Source of the DNA: Manihot esculenta
Lineage: Eukaryota; Streptophyta; Magnoliopsida; Malpighiales; Euphorbiaceae
Direction: 5' to 3'
NCBI RefSeq assembly: GCF_001659605.2
Contig: NC_035163.2
Location: 32,328,158-32,392,157 of the forward strand
DNA length: 64,000 nucleotides
A program made the translations under genes and the position numbers. A model generated the notes under the pieces. That model was given only the letters and a program-made list of their open reading frames with translations. It did no database searches and was not told where the DNA came from. Shown here in pieces: positions 60,637 to 64,000 of this stretch (position 1 is its first letter; each line of letters opens with the position of its first letter).

Positions 60637-62257
60637 TCACATGTTAAACCAGATATCGTCCACATTCCACAAATTCTCGGATGTGTCCCCACCGTCCACC
60701 CATAATTGATGGTTGTTCTGCTCCATGGTTTGGAAATCCATTACTTGGTTAAAGTAACCTGAAGGACTGATCATCGAGTCTGAGTAGCCAACTTGCACAG
60801 ATTGGAAATAATCTGGATTCATGTTGTAATAATCATTCGGCGAGACCCGTGTCCCAAATGAGTCTGAAGAGGCACCTGTGCTTGAAGTTTCTGGGGTAGT
60901 GTAAGTAGTAGGAGTCACATGTGCAGCCCCAAACTCATTCCCAACGAGCCCTGCAGCTCCGCCATGAACCACGGCTGCCCATTGCCGATTTCCCATGTCG
61001 GTGTTGTTGATTAGGTGGTGGTGATAAGTGGGGTCTGTGGTGATGTTGGCGACACCGGTGGTGGCTGCAGCTGTAGTAGTAGCAGTGCTAGTGCTAGTGC
61101 TAGTGGCGTTGGTGTTGGCTGCTTGAATTCTCTCAATTAATCTAGGCATCCATAGATATCGCATGGTGTCCTTGAATTGCTTGCTGTTTACGTCACATTT
61201 AAGCTGCTTAGCGTGCTTTTGAACACGGGTCCTCCAGTAGTTCTTGATTTCATTGTCGGTTCTTCCTGGCAAGTGTTGTGCGATCTTGGACCATCTGCAA
61301 CACAAAATGACGTTAAGGACCACAAAAGAAATAACTCGTAAGGGCTTTAAACATATAAAATGTGAGAATAGCGGCGTTTATTACCGATTGCCCCATCGGG
61401 AATGAAGCTCAAGGATCATGAGTTGTTCTTCGAGGGTGATATTTCCACGTCGAACGTCAGGTCGTAAATAGTTGAGCCATCTTAGTCTGCAACTCTTTCC
61501 GGTTCGTTTGAGGCCTGATTCATATAGCAACCATGTTTTGGTAAAGTTACATAAGCAATAATTGGAGGAGAAAAGGAAAGCATTTAGGTTTATGCTTTTG
61601 TTTCCAGTTGATGTACCTTACCTTTGCATAAACTTTATATTTGAGTTGTCTTTAGATGTTAATCCTCTTTCCCTTAATCTAATTAAAATATCTAAGCACT
61701 AGCTGTACGGCTCTTAGAATATCGCAATATTGAAACTGGAATTGTTTCTTTACAGGTTCATATTCTGAAAAGACCTCATCAATCGTGACAAAAGCCAAGA
61801 TTTTTCTCAATGAAAAGTTGTGTTTAAGGGGATGATGAAAAGAGAAGATTTTGATATGATGTTGTGCTAAGGAAATAAAACCCCATTAGTCGGAAAGTGG
61901 AGACAAGTTGCAAAGAAGTGAAAGAAAGAAACATGAGCAAAACAAGTTGAGACATGTTGGCAAGTGGATGTTTGTCTGTTTTGCAAGACATGGGATGTGG
62001 GTATGAACAAATAGCAGATATAAAAGTAAGTAATAATTAGAGTTACCTGCAGAGCGAGCGAGAGAGTTCCAGCGACCCTCTCCATGAGTAGCAATGTAAT
62101 TGATGAGATTAAAGTCTTCTTCAGCAGTCCAAGGACCTCTTCTCAAGTCATGAGCCCCCATCTCCTCTTCACTTTGTGTGGTGGAGGAGGAGGAGGAGGA
62201 GGAGGAGCTGCTCTTGCGGTTGCTGTTTATGCCTTTAACATCCATCATCGTCATCAT
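60637..62257 (-). CDS. R2R3-MYB transcription factor, subgroup 20 (MYB2/62/78/108/112-like)
   Basis: Three minus-strand exons: 62047-62257, 61385-61514 and 60637-61294, total 332 aa. The R2 repeat starts near residue 40 ([20 protein letters not shown]) and R3 follows with [20 protein letters not shown] and [20 protein letters not shown]. The intron positions are the conserved pair of plant R2R3-MYB genes. The subgroup-20 motif [11 protein letters not shown] is present at 162-172. An N-terminal Ser run (16-25) comes from a GGA-type microsatellite. The C-terminal part (Thr/Ala/Asn-rich, ending [13 protein letters not shown]) looks like an activation region. Relatives respond to dehydration, ABA, jasmonate, phosphate starvation or senescence. 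The ATG at 62257 is first in frame; the 62263 codon is TTG. Confidence 0.92.
62181..62210. repeat. (GGA)n / poly-Ser coding microsatellite in MYB exon 1
   Basis: Seven to eight GGA/GAG triplets on the + strand encode part of the Ser run of the MYB N-terminus; likely length-variable. Confidence 0.85.
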
Positions 62258-62380
62258 CCTCAAAGTTCCTTAAATGGAGAGACTGATTGATTGAAACAAG
62301 AAAATAAGAAAAAAGGAGAGAAAATTTTAGAGAGAGAGAGGGGAGATGAGATTAATACACGGAAGATAGAGAAGGTGGGG

Positions 62381-62390
62381 TTTTTATAGA
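62381..62390 (-). promoter_or_regulatory. TATA box of the MYB gene
   Basis: CTATAAAAAC on the minus strand, about 125 bases upstream of the ATG, implying a leader of roughly 90-100 bases. Confidence 0.6.
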
Positions 62391-64000
62391 TGCGTAGATA
62401 GGTTTGAAAATGGAGAAAAGGATGGAACGTGAGAGGAGAGGAGAGGAGAGGAGAGGGAGCCGCAATAGGAACTTGAGGGCCCAATTTAAATTAGTTAATT
62501 AATGCTTAATTAACCACTTAAGCTTGCTAGTAATTATGGTTAGTGAGCCCATAGAGGGCTTTGAAGTTTTGACCCTTTGACTTTCCCACATCTCTTTTTC
62601 CTTTGTTTTGGTTTATTAAGTTCCGTGAGAATGGTGTTTTTCCTCATAGCAACTTGCCCCCCCTTTTTTAATTAATTTTCAAAATATCTTTGTTTTCTTA
62701 TAAATTGTAATAAAAATTATGAATTGTTGTATTTTTGTGATAGTTTAAACTTTAGATAGTATTTATTTTGGTGTATTAGAAGGATGTTTCTGTTGTATTT
62801 TGATAATTTGTTGAAATTGAAATAAAATATTTGATTTTCTCATATAAATTGTAATAAAAATTATGAATAACCTCTTGATCTCCTCTCATAGGTATAAGAA
62901 TAGAGTTGCAAATCTAACAGCTTAATTGCCTGCCCAAATTTGAAATGTTTGATTTTACTACTTAGCTTATAAATCAATTTTAAAAAATAAGTTGAAAATT
63001 TACTTTAAAATAGGTTTTAAATAGTTTGTGTATTTGATTGAAAAGTATTAAAAAATGTCTTAATTTAATAAAATGATAATATATATAAGTGTTGTAATTA
63101 CTAAAGTGAGAACAATGTTGGTATTTTATTAAAAAAATATTAGGATATAATATAATTTTTTTACTTAGTAAATAAGCTATAATTAATTAATATTCACTCT
63201 TTCATAATTTTTATTTATTTTTTCTTTTTTTATTACTTTTAAATTATTATTTACTTTTATTTTTAAATTATAATAACATATATAAATTAATTATTATAAT
63301 TTTATTTTATTTTTAATAAATTTTTTAAATTATCTTTTAATATTTAATAAAATTTAATATATTTAAAATGAATATAATAAAAAAGTATATTTTTTAATAT
63401 ATATAAAAAATTAAAGTGGACAAGGGAGTGAATAATATATTATAATTTTTTATTATTTTAAGTAGTTTGTTTAACCTATGAGGCACAAATACTAATTTAT
63501 TTATGAGTTTTTATTTACAAATATTTGATCAAAACTTATAAAGTCCTCTGAGTATAAGGAGTGTTTGATTAAATGAAATTTGAATATCCATTTATTTAAA
63601 AATTATGTTATATTCATATTGTAACTCTATAAAAAAAAATTAAAAAATCTGTATATTATTTAGTGATAAGGATGATAATATAAAGTATTATGCTGTGAAA
63701 TTCATGTCACAGTTCCAATTCCAATTTCAAATATATTATATAAAAAAAATTCATCCCTCTCCTTAACCAAGTTGGCCATTTTAGCCCTAATTAATAACAA
63801 AAAGGGGTAGGTGGGTGTGTTGTTCCAGAATGTTATTTTTGATTCAAGAAATTTTGTCAACACCACCCATTACACAACACCAACTATAATTTCTTCAATT
63901 TTCTTTTATTTATTTATTTAAAAAAATAAAATTGTTTTGATTATAGTCTATGTTCTCAAACCTACCATCTCAATCCCAGCATGTATATGCTACTTGCACT
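62391..64000. other. Promoter of the MYB gene and AT-rich intergenic DNA to the window end
   Basis: A GAGAG-rich patch lies at about 62430-62460. Bases 62640-63760 are very AT-rich without ORFs. No feature is seen at the right edge. Confidence 0.4.

Noticed and set aside
1..64000. CRISPR array, prokaryotic operon or phage island
   Set aside because: Spliced genes, TATA boxes and plant transposons show a plant nuclear origin; no regularly spaced short repeats with unique spacers were seen.

Overview
The window is nuclear DNA of a flowering plant: intron-containing eudicot-type genes with GT-AG junctions, plastid and secretory targeting, AT-rich intergenic DNA, and plant LTR, LINE and Mutator-type repeats. 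The proteins look closest to Malpighiales (Euphorbiaceae such as cassava, rubber or castor). That placement is an impression from the proteins, not a measured match.

Layout. 1-3.6 kb: a REDUCED WALL ACETYLATION (Cas1p-like) gene on +. 5.8-8.8 kb: a tandem pair of PCC13-62-type desiccation-related genes on -. 9.7-13.5 kb: plastid ribosomal protein S6 on -, with a 2.2 kb intron holding retroelement-like sequence. 14.2-18.5 kb: a membrane J-protein with a Jiv90 domain on -. 21.75-22.83 kb: a single-exon F-box gene on -. 26.2-31.4 kb: a complete LTR-to-LTR Ty3/gypsy element with a 5-bp target duplication. Its pol region is ruined although the LTRs are almost identical. 31.6-34.0 kb: a gene of three Agenet/Tudor exon modules on -; the retroelement lies just 3' of its last clear exon and may be intronic. 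34.4-38.5 kb: very AT-rich DNA with a degenerate array of about 480-bp units. 38.7-39.2 kb: a possible small spliced gene. 43.5-45.7 kb: a gibberellin 2-oxidase on +, convergent with a neutral/alkaline invertase on - (46.4-50.1 kb). 50.4-60.6 kb: a gene-poor repeat region with a Mutator-type MITE (9-bp target duplication, long inverted ends, purine-rich core) and two internally deleted LINE relatives. 60.6-62.3 kb: a subgroup-20 R2R3-MYB gene on -. 62.5-64 kb: AT-rich DNA without a recognised gene.

The genes do not form one pathway; this is an ordinary gene-rich euchromatic segment. Recurring themes are stress and hormone response (the desiccation proteins with a G-box/ABRE upstream of one copy, GA2ox, and a MYB of the MYB2/MYB62/MYB108 group) and carbohydrate or wall metabolism (RWA, invertase). 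The most interesting material is in the mobile elements: a recently moved but pol-defective LTR element, a MULE-MITE, and LINE deletion derivatives that join the start of ORF1 to pieces of ORF2. I did not find a convincing new multi-gene system.
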